IMG/VR virus record: IMGVR_UViG_3300011969_000002
Location: 1 to 49,172 of that record
Source of the DNA: a virus
Reading direction: 5' to 3' (one strand)
DNA length: 49,172 nucleotides
Shown: in pieces, positions 37,561 to 47,300 of the stretch
How the letters are laid out: the number at the start of each line of letters is the position of its first letter
How positions within the stretch are numbered: the stretch's first letter is position 1
Translations under genes and position numbers: made by a program
Notes under the pieces: model-generated
What the model was told of the DNA's origin: nothing
Databases searched by the model: none
Seen by the model: only the letters and a program-made list of their open reading frames with translations

Positions 37561-37992
37561 TTATCGGACGATGTAGTACAGGGCGCCCAGGAAGGCCGCT
37601 ATGCCCGCGGCTCCGGCGTACAGATTGCCCTTGGTCAACTCGGCGCCCTTGTGTGCGGACACGTAGTCCACCAGGGGTTGCAGCGATGTCTTCAACTCTC
37701 CGATGGCCTGTGACACACCGGCGTTGGTGGCGTAGATGCCGGACTCGCTCAACGTCTTGTCGCGGAGCGCGTCGTTCTGTAGCTCTTTGAGGGACTGTGA
37801 CTCGCGCGCGAGCTGGAGCGCTGCAAGGTCGGCGGTCTCCTTGATCTTCAGCGCCTTCTCTTTTTCGATGTTGACCTCGCTATAGCGGCGGTCGCGTTCG
37901 TTCTCGAATCGGATGTCGGCCTGCCGTAGTGCCTCGATGTGGTGGGCGTAGGTATCTGTCGTCCAACCGTGCGGGTTTGTATTCTTCGGCAC
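37561..37992 (-). CDS. Coiled-coil membrane protein of the lysis cassette
   Basis: 143 residues from GTG 37990-37992 with GAGGGG 6 bases upstream. MPKNTNPHGWTTDTYAHHIE, then a long coiled coil (YSEVNIEKEKALKIKETADL) and a C-terminal membrane helix (GNLYAGAAGIAAFLGALYYI). Proteins of this build lie beside lysis genes in many actinophages and may be second holins or holin regulators. Confidence 0.65.
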   Translation of the reverse strand: MPKNTNPHGWTTDTYAHHIEALRQADIRFENERDRRYSEVNIEKEKALKIKETADLAALQLARESQSLKELQNDALRDKTLSESGIYATNAGVSQAIGELKTSLQPLVDYVSAHKGAELTKGNLYAGAAGIAAFLGALYYIVR

Positions 37993-38014
37993 TGTCAGCC
38001 CCTCATCGTGTGTC

Positions 38015-38037
38015 GTGGGGCGTGCTACACGCCACAC
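38015..38037. promoter_or_regulatory. GTGTGG-family dyad before the lysis cassette
   Basis: GTGGGGCGTGCTACACGCCA followed by CAC; dyad GGCGTG-CTA-CACGCC at 38019-38033. In the 94-base gap upstream of the first lysis gene, after the last tail gene, so it would separate tail from lysis expression. Confidence 0.5.
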
Positions 38038-38086
38038 CGTCACGCTAAGGCCGGGCGGTGCTGATCACTTCGGGGCACGCCGTGGG

Positions 38087-38719
38087 TCAGCGGTAGCCGC
38101 GTTGGCGGATCGACCTCTGCACGGAGGTGCCGCCGCGGGCGCGGACCACGGAGCGGCCGAGGCCGTCGTCGCGCTGGACCTGACGCAGAGGGGCAGCGCT
38201 GCTGATGAGCGTCAGACGTAGTTGTGACACCTTGAACACGGTGGCGGGCGAAGCCTGGTGGACGGAGACGTACATCAGGCCAGTGACGAGCGCCGCGAGC
38301 ATGTCGGAGATGGGGGCACCGTAGGCGGGGTCGAACAGGTAGGTGTCGGCGTAGGTGTTCCAGCCGACGTGGTCGACGTCGGGGTAGGGGCCACCGTTCC
38401 ACGACCAAGGGACCGCTGGGGCGTCGCTTGTCATAAACCATTGGGGGCCGTGGTACGTGGCGTCAATGGTTTCGAAGTACATCTGGAAGTCCAGACGCGC
38501 ACCCACGATCCCAGCGGGCGCCACGTATGCCGGGATGAAGTAACCGACGTAACGGTCCAGCCCTGCGACGGTCGAGTCAACTTCCCCATACGACGTGTCG
38601 GTGTCCGCGGTGTCGATGTACGGGTACGCCCCAGCCCACGTCAGCCCCGGCCCCGTTTCAGGGTAGTAGCCGAACCGGAGGAATTGAGGCGTCCCCATCG
38701 GGACGACATACTCGGTCAC
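38087..38719 (-). CDS. Minor tail protein
   Basis: 210 residues from GTG 38717-38719 (GTGA overlap with the large tail protein). Strand-rich and aromatic (RFGYYPETGPGLTWAGAYPY, PQWFMTSDAPAVPWSWNGGP), like a carbohydrate-binding tail tip protein. The end is basic (RSVVRARGGTSVQRSIRQRG). Receptor-binding role likely but inferred. Confidence 0.65.
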   Translation of the reverse strand: MTEYVVPMGTPQFLRFGYYPETGPGLTWAGAYPYIDTADTDTSYGEVDSTVAGLDRYVGYFIPAYVAPAGIVGARLDFQMYFETIDATYHGPQWFMTSDAPAVPWSWNGGPYPDVDHVGWNTYADTYLFDPAYGAPISDMLAALVTGLMYVSVHQASPATVFKVSQLRLTLISSAAPLRQVQRDDGLGRSVVRARGGTSVQRSIRQRGYR

Positions 38720-41700
38720 TGGATCGGTGCCGGGTAGATCCGCCCCGAGATGAACGTGGAGGTGGGGGACCACTCAGCGACCCACACCCACGGCGGTTTC
38801 TGGCTGATGTAGGACAGGCCACCGGTGTCGATGAGCTGACCGGTGAGGGTGCCAGTGCCCTCCTGCCCGCGGCCGTACCCCGCAGCGGAGCCTGGGCCGC
38901 CGAACGCTTCGATGAAGCCGAGGTCGTCCAAGGCGATCCCTTTGGCTTCGGTGCGGGCGAACGGGTTGGTGCCCGACAACGGGTCACCGACGAGGCTGAC
39001 CAGGTGTGCTGGGGTGATCGGGGCACCGAACAGGGCCAGGGCGAACTTCGCCGCCGGTGAGGCCGTCTTGATGTCGAGCTTGGCGATCTGTCCCATCTGG
39101 GAGACCGGGATGCGGATGACGGTCCACAGCCCGCCGTACAGGGCGTGGCGGGGGATCCTGCCGCCATCGGACTCGCCGTCGAACTGGACGGCGATGTCCT
39201 GGTCCATGCGACTGCGGCGGTTCACGGCGCCGGGCCTGCGGGCGGGGTCAGGGGCTGCGTCCCTGGTGTCCTTCATGATGGCCGCGATGGTCATTGCGTC
39301 GCGGGCGTGCTCGTCGACGGTGATCGTGACCTGGTGGGTCTGCGGGGATGCTTTGAGGTCTGCGATGTGCAGCAGCGGGTTGGCGCCACGGAAGCCCAGG
39401 ACGCGGACGTTGTTGCCTTCGTCGATCAGGAACCTTGACCCTTCGTGCGGGTCGGACGTCAGGGTGATCGTCCCGGTCAGTCCGGGGTTCTTGTCGCGGG
39501 CGAGCTCGGCTTTCGCGGACCTGGTGGCGTCCGCTTTGGTGGTGCCGGCGCCGAAGTCCTCGTCGCGGTCGACCCTGATCACGGACCGGTCGTAGGCCGG
39601 GTTGACGCCGTCGATGGCACCGGATGCGGTGTAAAGGTGGGGGTCGACGCGTGGGTCGATGGCCAGGGGCCTGCGGTACGCCCCGGTCAGGTCGCCGCCG
39701 CCGGAGCCGACGGCGAACGTGCCGGCCCACGTTTGTGGGCCCACGATGCCGTCCACGAGCAGGCCGTAGGCGCCCTGAATGGCCCGGCAGACGTTGGCGT
39801 CGGAGGTGTTGTACACCCCGTCGACGGGCACGTTGCCGGTCAGGTTCAGGTCGTTGACCCTGCGCTGCCAGTCCGTGACACCATGACCGGTAAGCGTGCC
39901 CGCGTCGGTGTCGCCAACGCTCATCACCGTCGCGCCAGAGGAGTACGGGTAGGCCGGCGCGTCATCATCAAGGAACTTCGGGTAGCACCAACCCGCCCAC
40001 GCGTACCCGTCGGGGCCGATGCCGCGCCCGTAGACCGCGGTGACCGTCGAGAGGAGGTCCCGGGACAGTGCCGTCTCGACACCGGGGGCGCCGGTCGTGA
40101 CGGTCCAGTGCACCGTGGTGCGGTCCTTGAGTCTGAGCAGGTACTGCCGGTGCGTGTTCGGCTTCTTCGCGACCGTCCACTGCGACGATGCGTCATCAGT
40201 CCACGCCGTGCCCAGCAGGGCTTGGACGTAGTCGATGGGGGAGTCGCCCAGGGATCCGCGCTGCCTCGACTTGATGCCGGTGGTGACGTTCGCGATCGAC
40301 CCGAACCTGCGGGACACAACCCCGTTGAGGGACTTGCTGATCAGCGACCCGATGTCGGTGGGGTCCAGGATCGTCGGGACCGGGTTGCTCACATGGTCGG
40401 CCTGGAACAGGGCACCTTCGGCCTGCCACACGTTATTTGCGGCGTCTTCGCTGGATCCGCCCTCATCGGAGATGAAGTGGCCCGCGAACCGGCGGTACCG
40501 CGTGACCCCGTTGGCGTCGAGGAGGAAGATCTCGACGGGTGCACCAGGGTGCAACCAGGCGAGGTCACCGGCGCCGGTGACGTCGAACGGGCTGAGCTGG
40601 GGGAACGTGACCTGCGCGGAGGCGTCACCGAACGGCTCCGCTGTCGACCATTCGTCCACGAGGGTGGGGGTCCCGCGGAAGTAGGTGACGTCGCGGCCGG
40701 ACACGGTGACGTGGAGGACCCCGACGTCGCCTTCGATGATCGTCCAGGCGTCAGAGACCCGTGCGTGCCCGTCGGTGTCGGGGGTGGGCACGGGCATGAT
40801 GTGCGACTGGCGGCGTAGCATCCGCTCGACGACCAGCGGCCCGCCAGTACCGCCCGGGCCAGGCCCACCCGTGCCGTCCGGTGCGACCGCGAGGGGCGGG
40901 TCCACGACCAGGACACCGTCGGTGACGTTGAGCTCGAGAGCGGTTCGTTGTGACTGGTCGGCGGTCCACCCGATAAGGGCCATCGACAGTGCCGGGGCTG
41001 GCGCAGTAGCCGTGACGGCGGCTCGTGGTGCGGCCAGGGCCAGTGGTGAGCCGGGCGTGTTGATGCTGACCGGTAGCGCCGTCGCAGTTGCGCCCGCGCT
41101 GGGGAGTGCGAGGTGGAGCGCACCGAAAGTGACAGTGGGTGGCAGGGCCGTGGCCGTGGCTGTGGCTGCTGGCGGGTAGAAGATGATCCCGCCGAGGATT
41201 AACGAAGAGGCAGGGGCGGGTGCGCTGGCGCTAGCGTGCGCGGCGGGGACATGGTAGGTGCTGGGTGGCACGTACTGGTCCATCTCGAACCGAGCGACCT
41301 CCACATAGTTGTTGCCCGAGTTGGAGGTGACCATCAGTCTATAAGCCGCATACGCAACGGTGTTGGTAAAGGTGAAGGTCTGCATCACCGAGTCAGCCCA
41401 AGTGACACTGCTCCGGGTGTCCAGGGTCGCCCATGAGGCACCGCCGCCCATGGTCAGCTCGGCACAATGAATTGCTGCGGCACCGCCTGGAGTGGCGTTG
41501 ATGTTTATCTTGAACTGCGAATACGCCGTCGTGTTGGCGAAGGTGTAATGCTTAGTGAGTGTCCGGCTGGCGAAGGTCTGACCAGTCTGGGTGTCCAAAG
41601 TGGTCCAGGTAATACCATCGTTGGAGCCGGAAATCACCCAGTCCTTCGGGTCCTGGGTTGCATTGGTGGGGGAGGAGGTAATCCAGTATTCGGTAGGCGT

Positions 41701-42270
41701 CAAGGCTGCGCTGTACTGGACCGATGCCCACGCGGTAGCGGTCTGGACAAACCACTCAGACAGCACGTTGCCGTCGAAGAGGTTTACTGCTGGCGTTCCG
41801 GCATATTCACCAGACTTGTTTACGGTAACAACGTCCACATTATTATTACTGCCTTGGAACGTCCAACTGCCTGGTCCTTGGGACAGGGTGGGGACCACGC
41901 CCATGTGGTAGGCGTTGACAGCAACCGGGCTATTCATTGCCATCTGCAACCACTGCGGCGCGTTGCCGGCAGACAGCCACTGGGTGGCGAAACTGCCGTC
42001 GAAAGCGTTACTGGCCGGGTGTCCGCTGTAAGAGCTGCTGGCTGTGGCCGTAAAAGTAGTGGGAGAGATGATCCCGCCGAGGGTCAGCGTGGGTGGGGTT
42101 GCTGAGGCGCTGGCGTGGGCTGCGGGTGCGGCGAGTAGCAGCGGGATCTTGGGCGGGGGTGCGCTGACGGTGGCTGTCGCCGCGGGGATGGCGAACACCA
42201 ACGCCGCGAGGCCGAGAACAATGTTGCCCAGTCGGCTGTCTGGGGTCCCGAGTTTGCCGGTGAACGCCAC
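38716..42270 (-). CDS. Large minor tail protein with discoidin-like domains
   Basis: 1184 residues, GTG start with AAGGGG upstream. N-terminus GKLGTPDSRLGNIVLGLAAL is typical of actinophage minor tail proteins. Parts: Ala/Pro-rich repeats (about 28-70 and 340-430; ATATALPP units); F5/8 type C (discoidin)-like sequence at 72-332; a baseplate-like body from about 440; and an embedded peptidoglycan-binding unit at about 799-850 (DWQRRVNDLNLTGNVPVDGV, YGLLVDGIVGPQTWAGTF). Probably the adhesin or central tail-tip protein. The 72-332 part is of visibly lower GC than its flanks. Confidence 0.8.
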   Translation of the reverse strand: MAFTGKLGTPDSRLGNIVLGLAALVFAIPAATATVSAPPPKIPLLLAAPAAHASASATPPTLTLGGIISPTTFTATASSSYSGHPASNAFDGSFATQWLSAGNAPQWLQMAMNSPVAVNAYHMGVVPTLSQGPGSWTFQGSNNNVDVVTVNKSGEYAGTPAVNLFDGNVLSEWFVQTATAWASVQYSAALTPTEYWITSSPTNATQDPKDWVISGSNDGITWTTLDTQTGQTFASRTLTKHYTFANTTAYSQFKININATPGGAAAIHCAELTMGGGASWATLDTRSSVTWADSVMQTFTFTNTVAYAAYRLMVTSNSGNNYVEVARFEMDQYVPPSTYHVPAAHASASAPAPASSLILGGIIFYPPAATATATALPPTVTFGALHLALPSAGATATALPVSINTPGSPLALAAPRAAVTATAPAPALSMALIGWTADQSQRTALELNVTDGVLVVDPPLAVAPDGTGGPGPGGTGGPLVVERMLRRQSHIMPVPTPDTDGHARVSDAWTIIEGDVGVLHVTVSGRDVTYFRGTPTLVDEWSTAEPFGDASAQVTFPQLSPFDVTGAGDLAWLHPGAPVEIFLLDANGVTRYRRFAGHFISDEGGSSEDAANNVWQAEGALFQADHVSNPVPTILDPTDIGSLISKSLNGVVSRRFGSIANVTTGIKSRQRGSLGDSPIDYVQALLGTAWTDDASSQWTVAKKPNTHRQYLLRLKDRTTVHWTVTTGAPGVETALSRDLLSTVTAVYGRGIGPDGYAWAGWCYPKFLDDDAPAYPYSSGATVMSVGDTDAGTLTGHGVTDWQRRVNDLNLTGNVPVDGVYNTSDANVCRAIQGAYGLLVDGIVGPQTWAGTFAVGSGGGDLTGAYRRPLAIDPRVDPHLYTASGAIDGVNPAYDRSVIRVDRDEDFGAGTTKADATRSAKAELARDKNPGLTGTITLTSDPHEGSRFLIDEGNNVRVLGFRGANPLLHIADLKASPQTHQVTITVDEHARDAMTIAAIMKDTRDAAPDPARRPGAVNRRSRMDQDIAVQFDGESDGGRIPRHALYGGLWTVIRIPVSQMGQIAKLDIKTASPAAKFALALFGAPITPAHLVSLVGDPLSGTNPFARTEAKGIALDDLGFIEAFGGPGSAAGYGRGQEGTGTLTGQLIDTGGLSYISQKPPWVWVAEWSPTSTFISGRIYPAPIQ

Positions 42271-42331
42271 GAGTCAGCCCCTTACGTCGTTGTCAGAGAT
42301 GCCCGAGTGGGGTCAACATGTGCCATTCGCA

Positions 42332-43030
42332 TCAGGCGGCCTCGTAGGTGAGCCATGCCTGTAGTTCGTCATTGACAGCCCAGGCGACGGGGGTGCTGGC
42401 GGGGGTCAATACGCTCTCCGCTGTGTTCTGTGCCGTGGTGTAGTGGAACTCGGCCTGCGTGGAGCTCACCAACTGCAACCATCCTGCGGTGATATACCCA
42501 TTTGTGGCGTCGTAATACGTCCAGTTGCCCACCCGTCTGTTGGTGAGAAAGTAGGGGGCTACGGGGAGTGTCAGGCGAATGGCCCCCGTTCCTGCGGTGA
42601 ACCCAGTCGCCCCGCTGAAAATCAAGTTGGCATCAACTTTCTTGCCGACCTGCGTGTGCCGCGTCGTCGCGGTGAAGTTCGTCATCGCAGTGCCAGCGGT
42701 CTGTATTACAGCCGTGGTGGAGGTCCACGCGCCGCCGATCTGCGCCGCGATCTTGCCGTCAACGAAGTTGCCCAGACTCGCAGCGGTGAGAACGTGAGTC
42801 ACCACATCAGCAGACGTGTGAGCCGCTGACGTCGCCACGCACGTCCACGTCGTACCCGCCACGTTCGTGACCGTGATGATCTCGGTGCCAATAATGACCC
42901 GGAACTGTGACGTGCCAGTCACTGCGGCAGGGAAGCCCGTCGAGGACGCCACCGTGAACGACGTCGCGCCCGTCGAGGGAGATGACGTCAGAGTTGTGGC
43001 AGCGTTGTCGCTAAACAGCTCCAAAGGCAA
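42332..43030 (-). CDS. Minor tail protein
   Basis: 232 residues from TTG 43028-43030, with GAGGGG 9 bases upstream; no ATG or GTG fits and another TTG (43039) is too close to that site. Features: LTSSPSTGATSFTVASSTGF, FRVIIGTEIITVTNVAGTTW (a strand-rich fibre-like N-terminal part) and YFLTNRRVGNWTYYDATNGY, SSTQAEFHYT at the C-terminal head. The mid-part is a mild AT-rich pocket. Confidence 0.65.
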   Translation of the reverse strand: MPLELFSDNAATTLTSSPSTGATSFTVASSTGFPAAVTGTSQFRVIIGTEIITVTNVAGTTWTCVATSAAHTSADVVTHVLTAASLGNFVDGKIAAQIGGAWTSTTAVIQTAGTAMTNFTATTRHTQVGKKVDANLIFSGATGFTAGTGAIRLTLPVAPYFLTNRRVGNWTYYDATNGYITAGWLQLVSSTQAEFHYTTAQNTAESVLTPASTPVAWAVNDELQAWLTYEAA

Positions 43031-43043
43031 AGGAATCAACCCC

Positions 43044-43472
43044 TCACGCGACGACGACGGACACGACGCCAAGGGTGTCGAGGGTGAGGTTGACATCCTG
43101 CGCGGTCGCCGTCTGGTCCGCGCCGAAGTCCACGTAAGCCAGCAGCGGGGACGTCCCAGCGACGCCCGTATCGACCAGGTACACCAGGTAGCGGAACGTC
43201 CCGGTCAGGCCCGTGAAGGCAAAGTCCGCGGCGTCGAGCATCAGGGTGTTCGTGCCGCCCGTGTACGTCACAGCCTTGGTCCCCAACGTCACCCGCGCAT
43301 ACCCGCCACCCGTGAGCTCACCAGCGAGGCTGGACGCGTACTGGTGGGTGTCCTGGTCCGGGGTGTACGCCGCCGAGCACAGGACCGCCTTGACGGCATC
43401 TGTGTCGTAGTCGATCTCCTTGTTGAACGCCGACTTGAACGCCAGCCCAAACATTTTCGCGGTGATCGCCAT
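43044..43472 (-). CDS. Minor tail protein
   Basis: 142 residues, ATG with AAGGAGA upstream. MAITAKMFGLAFKSAFNKEI and LCSAAYTPDQDTHQYASSLA, then strand-rich GGYARVTLGTKAVTYTG, resemble small actinophage minor tail proteins near the tape measure. Function by position only. Confidence 0.65.
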   Translation of the reverse strand: MAITAKMFGLAFKSAFNKEIDYDTDAVKAVLCSAAYTPDQDTHQYASSLAGELTGGGYARVTLGTKAVTYTGGTNTLMLDAADFAFTGLTGTFRYLVYLVDTGVAGTSPLLAYVDFGADQTATAQDVNLTLDTLGVVSVVVA

Positions 43473-43488
43473 CAGCGGTTCTCCTTCA

Positions 43489-43872
43489 TCAGAATGATTC
43501 GATGCGTAGGTACTGCTTGGGGATGAACAGGCCCGCCCCGGCCAGGACGTTGTTGCCGTCGCGGAGTAGGCCTGCGATGCGGGGTGTGCCGCCGGCGGGG
43601 GAGTCCCAGCCGACCCAGGCCACGACCGTGCCCAGGTCCAGGGTTGGGTTGGTCAGGGGCAGGTCGTTGGCGGCTTGGACGGCCCGGTCCGCGGCGGGGT
43701 CCCACCAGGCGCTGATCCGTTGCAGCTGGGCGCGGGTCTGCCCTGCCGGTTCGGTGATCCCGGATTCGAGCCACTTGTCGGGCACAGTCGTGGACAGTGA
43801 CACCCACCACGACCCGCCAGCGGTCACCAGGGCGTCCAGTGCGAGGTTCGCTTCCACTGTGGCCAGGAACAT
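43489..43872 (-). CDS. Minor tail protein
   Basis: 127 residues from ATG 43870-43872 (AGAAGGGG upstream). SWWVSLSTTVPDKWLESGIT and VVAWVGWDSPAGGTPRIAGL are found in actinophage minor tail proteins. It lies between the Dit-like gene and other tail-tip genes. Confidence 0.6.
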   Translation of the reverse strand: MFLATVEANLALDALVTAGGSWWVSLSTTVPDKWLESGITEPAGQTRAQLQRISAWWDPAADRAVQAANDLPLTNPTLDLGTVVAWVGWDSPAGGTPRIAGLLRDGNNVLAGAGLFIPKQYLRIESF

Positions 43873-43886
43873 GCGGGTACCCCTTC

Positions 43887-44330
43887 TCAGACGGTGGTGG
43901 TGGCTGGTGTGGGCTGGACGGGCACCTTCGCGATGAACGTGGACTGCCCAGCCATTGCCTGGAACTTGTCTAACGGATAACTCGAATCGGCGCGTGTGGC
44001 ACGCCACACGGTGCGACTGTTGCCGATGGTGACCTCGAGGAGCCAGGACCAGACCTCGACGGCGTCGACCAGGGCTTGGCGGCGGGTGTTGATCTGCGCC
44101 TGGGTGGTGCCGTCGATGCGGCAGATGAAGCCGTGCATGCCCCCTTCGAGGACCATCGCGACAGGGAACTCCCCGTCGGCATACGGCGAGTGGGTGGTGA
44201 CCCTGCGCCAGGTACGGTCCGGGGTGGAGATCTCGATGAGGTAGTACCCGGCGGCTTCGGTGACGTCCAACACCACAGCTGATGCGTTGGTGAGGATGCG
44301 GACGCCTACGGCGAGGTCGGGGGTGGTCAT
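43887..44330 (-). CDS. Distal tail (Dit-like) minor tail protein
   Basis: 147 residues directly after the tape measure and overlapping it by 4 bases. VGVRILTNASAVVLDVTEAA and ALVDAVEVWSWLLEVTIGNS form a strand-rich body. Position fits the distal tail protein. The codons NSRTVWRATRA contain a perfect CGTGTGGC-AC-GCCACACG dyad (43993-44010), the same family as the intergenic motif. Confidence 0.6.
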   Translation of the reverse strand: MTTPDLAVGVRILTNASAVVLDVTEAAGYYLIEISTPDRTWRRVTTHSPYADGEFPVAMVLEGGMHGFICRIDGTTQAQINTRRQALVDAVEVWSWLLEVTIGNSRTVWRATRADSSYPLDKFQAMAGQSTFIAKVPVQPTPATTTV

Positions 44331-47300
44331 GTGGGGCGCCTTCCGCCGAGCCGTGCGAGCCGGGACTGTTCGTAGGTTTTGCGGGCGTCACCAACGTCGC
44401 GGAACGACGCGTGCTCGATGTGCAGCGGGAACTCGCTGGTGCGGGTTTCGTGGACGGGGACCTTGACGACCTGCACCGCGCCCCCACCCCACGGCGAAGC
44501 CACCCGTGAGCCCAGGGGCCCACCGTCGGCATACCGGGGCAGACGCCTCTGGTTGATCGCGTCCATGAAGTCCGTGCCGTAGAAGTCATGCGCCGCCACG
44601 GACTGGAGGTACTCGCGCGGGTTGGCCCGGATCGTCACGTTGTCGACCTTCGGACCCAGGAACATGCCCGGAACCACACCACCCTCAGAGCCACCCCAGC
44701 TGGGCTTCTTCGGTGCGAACGGCCCCAGCGGGTTGGGCACGACCACGTTGTCCGCAGCCTTGCCCGGGTACCCCTCCAGCCCCTTACCGAAGGACGCCAC
44801 CACGTTGACCGTGGCCGTCGCCGTGGAACCGTTGATGGTCTGCAACGCGTACATGACGCCGTCGATCACCGGGGTCGCAGCCGAGGCGTCCACGACGACC
44901 CTGCCGTTCATCCCGGCCTCCAGCATGTTCTTCAACGCCTGGGCCTTGCCCGCCGTCACATCGATGGCCTGCGCGGCGGGCTTCAAACCCGTGTCGATGT
45001 CGATACCGAAGTCCGCAGCGACCCGTCGGACGTCAGCAGCTGACACACCCAGCTTCTTCGCGAGCTCGTCGATCGTCAGCTTGCCCTTGGTTGCCAGGGT
45101 CGCCTGCTGGACCTGCATCGCTACCGGCAGGTCCTTCACGGCCTGGTCGGTGGCCGAGCCCACCGCGATCGCCGTCAACCTCGCCTGTGCCACCACGATC
45201 AAGTTCAGCCGGGCAAGCTGGGCTTCGGAGTCGTTGACCATCTTGATCATCGCCCCGCTGTGATCCGAGAGGATCGTCTGCAGGATCGGGCCGGCCTGCT
45301 TCGGGCCCTGCTCGAGGAGCCGGGAGATGACGTTCATGTCCAGGCCTTTGGCGGTGGCTGTGGTGATGTCCCGGGAGAACTGCGTCGCTTCGGCAATCGT
45401 GGTCTTGTACGCGTTCTTCAGACCGGTCGTACCGGTCGCAGCTTGTGCGTCGCCGACGTCCTTCTGCGCGGTGGCCACCTCACGTTGAGCCTTGGCCAAC
45501 GCCTGGGTGTCGCTGATGGTGCGTTTCTTCTTCGCACCGACCCTCGCCTCGACGTCGGACAGGTTCTGCTGGGACGTCGCGAGCTTGTCGTTGGCTGCGG
45601 TGACCTTGTCCGCCCCTGCTGTGGGGTCGTACTGGCCCAGGACGTCCGTGCCGCCCTTGAACGCCTTGGACGCCTTGTCCTGGGCGTCCTGCAACGCCTT
45701 AGCGTAGGCCTCCATGGCATCAATGTCGGTCCCGATCTGCCCAGCCATGGCCTTGGTCGACAGCCCGGTCTGCTTCTCCAGGTCCACGACGTAGGCGCGC
45801 AGCTTCAGCATCTCGTCGCCGGCGTCCTTGGGTGCCTTGGACAGGTCGACGTTCTGGGACTTGGCCAGCTTGATCAGTGCCGCGTCGGTCAGGCCGGTGG
45901 TGGTCCGGAGCCCGGCGAGGTTCGCGGTGACGTTACCGGCGCGCGCCTGTAGCACACCCAACGCGTCAGAGGCGGCGGCACCGTCGTTGGCGACCTTCGC
46001 GAGCTCCTCGTTGCCGAACAGCAGGGAGAACCCGCCCTTGATGGTGCCCAGGGTTCCCTGGTACTGCTTGCCGAGGTCGGCAGCCTTCTGCGCGGTGTTG
46101 GTCAGCTGGTCGATGCCACCCTGCAGCTTCGCCGGGTCCAGGACGTCCGTGGAGGCGCCCATGCCCTGGAAGGTGTCCTTGGCCTTGTTGGCGGCGTCGT
46201 CCATCATCATGAACCCGCGGGCGGCCAGGAACAGGGCGGCGCCGAGGCCCAGGGTGGCGATGGTCTGCACGGTCAGCATGGACGCAGCCAGGACCCGCAA
46301 ACCGGCAGCGCCGCCTTCAGCAGCCGTCATCAGGCCCACCAGGCCAAGGATGACGGGGGTCAGGATCATCTTGTTGAACATGACCTGCACCGCAGCCAGG
46401 GAAGGCAGCAGCGATACGCCGTAGACGATGGCCAACGCCAGGACGATGTCCTTGTGGTCGGCCAGGAACCCGGTCGCCGTGGCCAGGGCTTGGGCGATCG
46501 CGGTCAGACCGGCGACCACAGCCCCGGCGGCCAGGGCGGCAAGGGCACCAACGGCTGGTGCGGCGACCTGCGCGATGGTCTTGAGCATGGTGACTACGTC
46601 CACGCCGATAGCCCACAACGCCGAGAAGAGTGGGGTCAGTGCCCTCACCCCGGCCTGCAGGTCGGGTGCTGCACCCTTGGCCAGGTCCATCATCGACTTC
46701 ATCAGCGTGGTCAGCACCGGCAGCAGCTTGAGGCCGACCTCGATCGTGCCGGCCTTGATCGCGTTCACGACCAGTGCCCACTGTGCGGACGCGGACTTCA
46801 TCTGCTCAGCCAACGCCACCGCGGTGGCCCCAGCACCTGCATGGGCGGCGGACCACCCGGCGATGACGCCGGTGTACAGCTTGCCCTGGTCTGAAGTCAG
46901 CGCCAGCGCGCCCTTGAGGGAGCGGATGTCGGTGAACAGGGAGGACATGGTCGTGACGTTGCCGCCGGTGACCCGTTGCAGGTCGGCCATGACCCCGTTC
47001 AGGCCCTTGCTCTCCAGTGCTGCAGCGCCGGACTCATACCCCAGGGACTTGTACACCCCAGCCAGGGCGTCCCCGGGGGTGATCAGCTGGGCCATCAGCT
47101 GGTTCAAGGCGGTGAACGCCTCAGCGGGTTTGATCCCGGCCTTGGTCATTGTCGCGATGGCCTGGCCGACGCCGTCGATGCTGATCCCGGCGGCCGAGGC
47201 GGTGCCGATGACGTCGCCGAGGTTCTGCCCGAGCTGGTCGAAGGACAGCACGCCCAGGTTCACGGTCTGGAACAGGGTGTCCGAGACGTCCTTTGCGCTG

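Noticed and set aside
39445-40818. A 457-codon plus-strand frame opposite the large tail protein
   Set aside because: Antisense shadow; the minus-strand tail protein covers the whole stretch with coherent domains.
43993-44010. Perfect CGTGTGGC-AC-GCCACACG dyad as an extra control site
   Set aside because: It is inside the Dit-like coding sequence (TVWRATR codons) and far from a gene start; it may be chance, so it was not listed as a regulatory feature.
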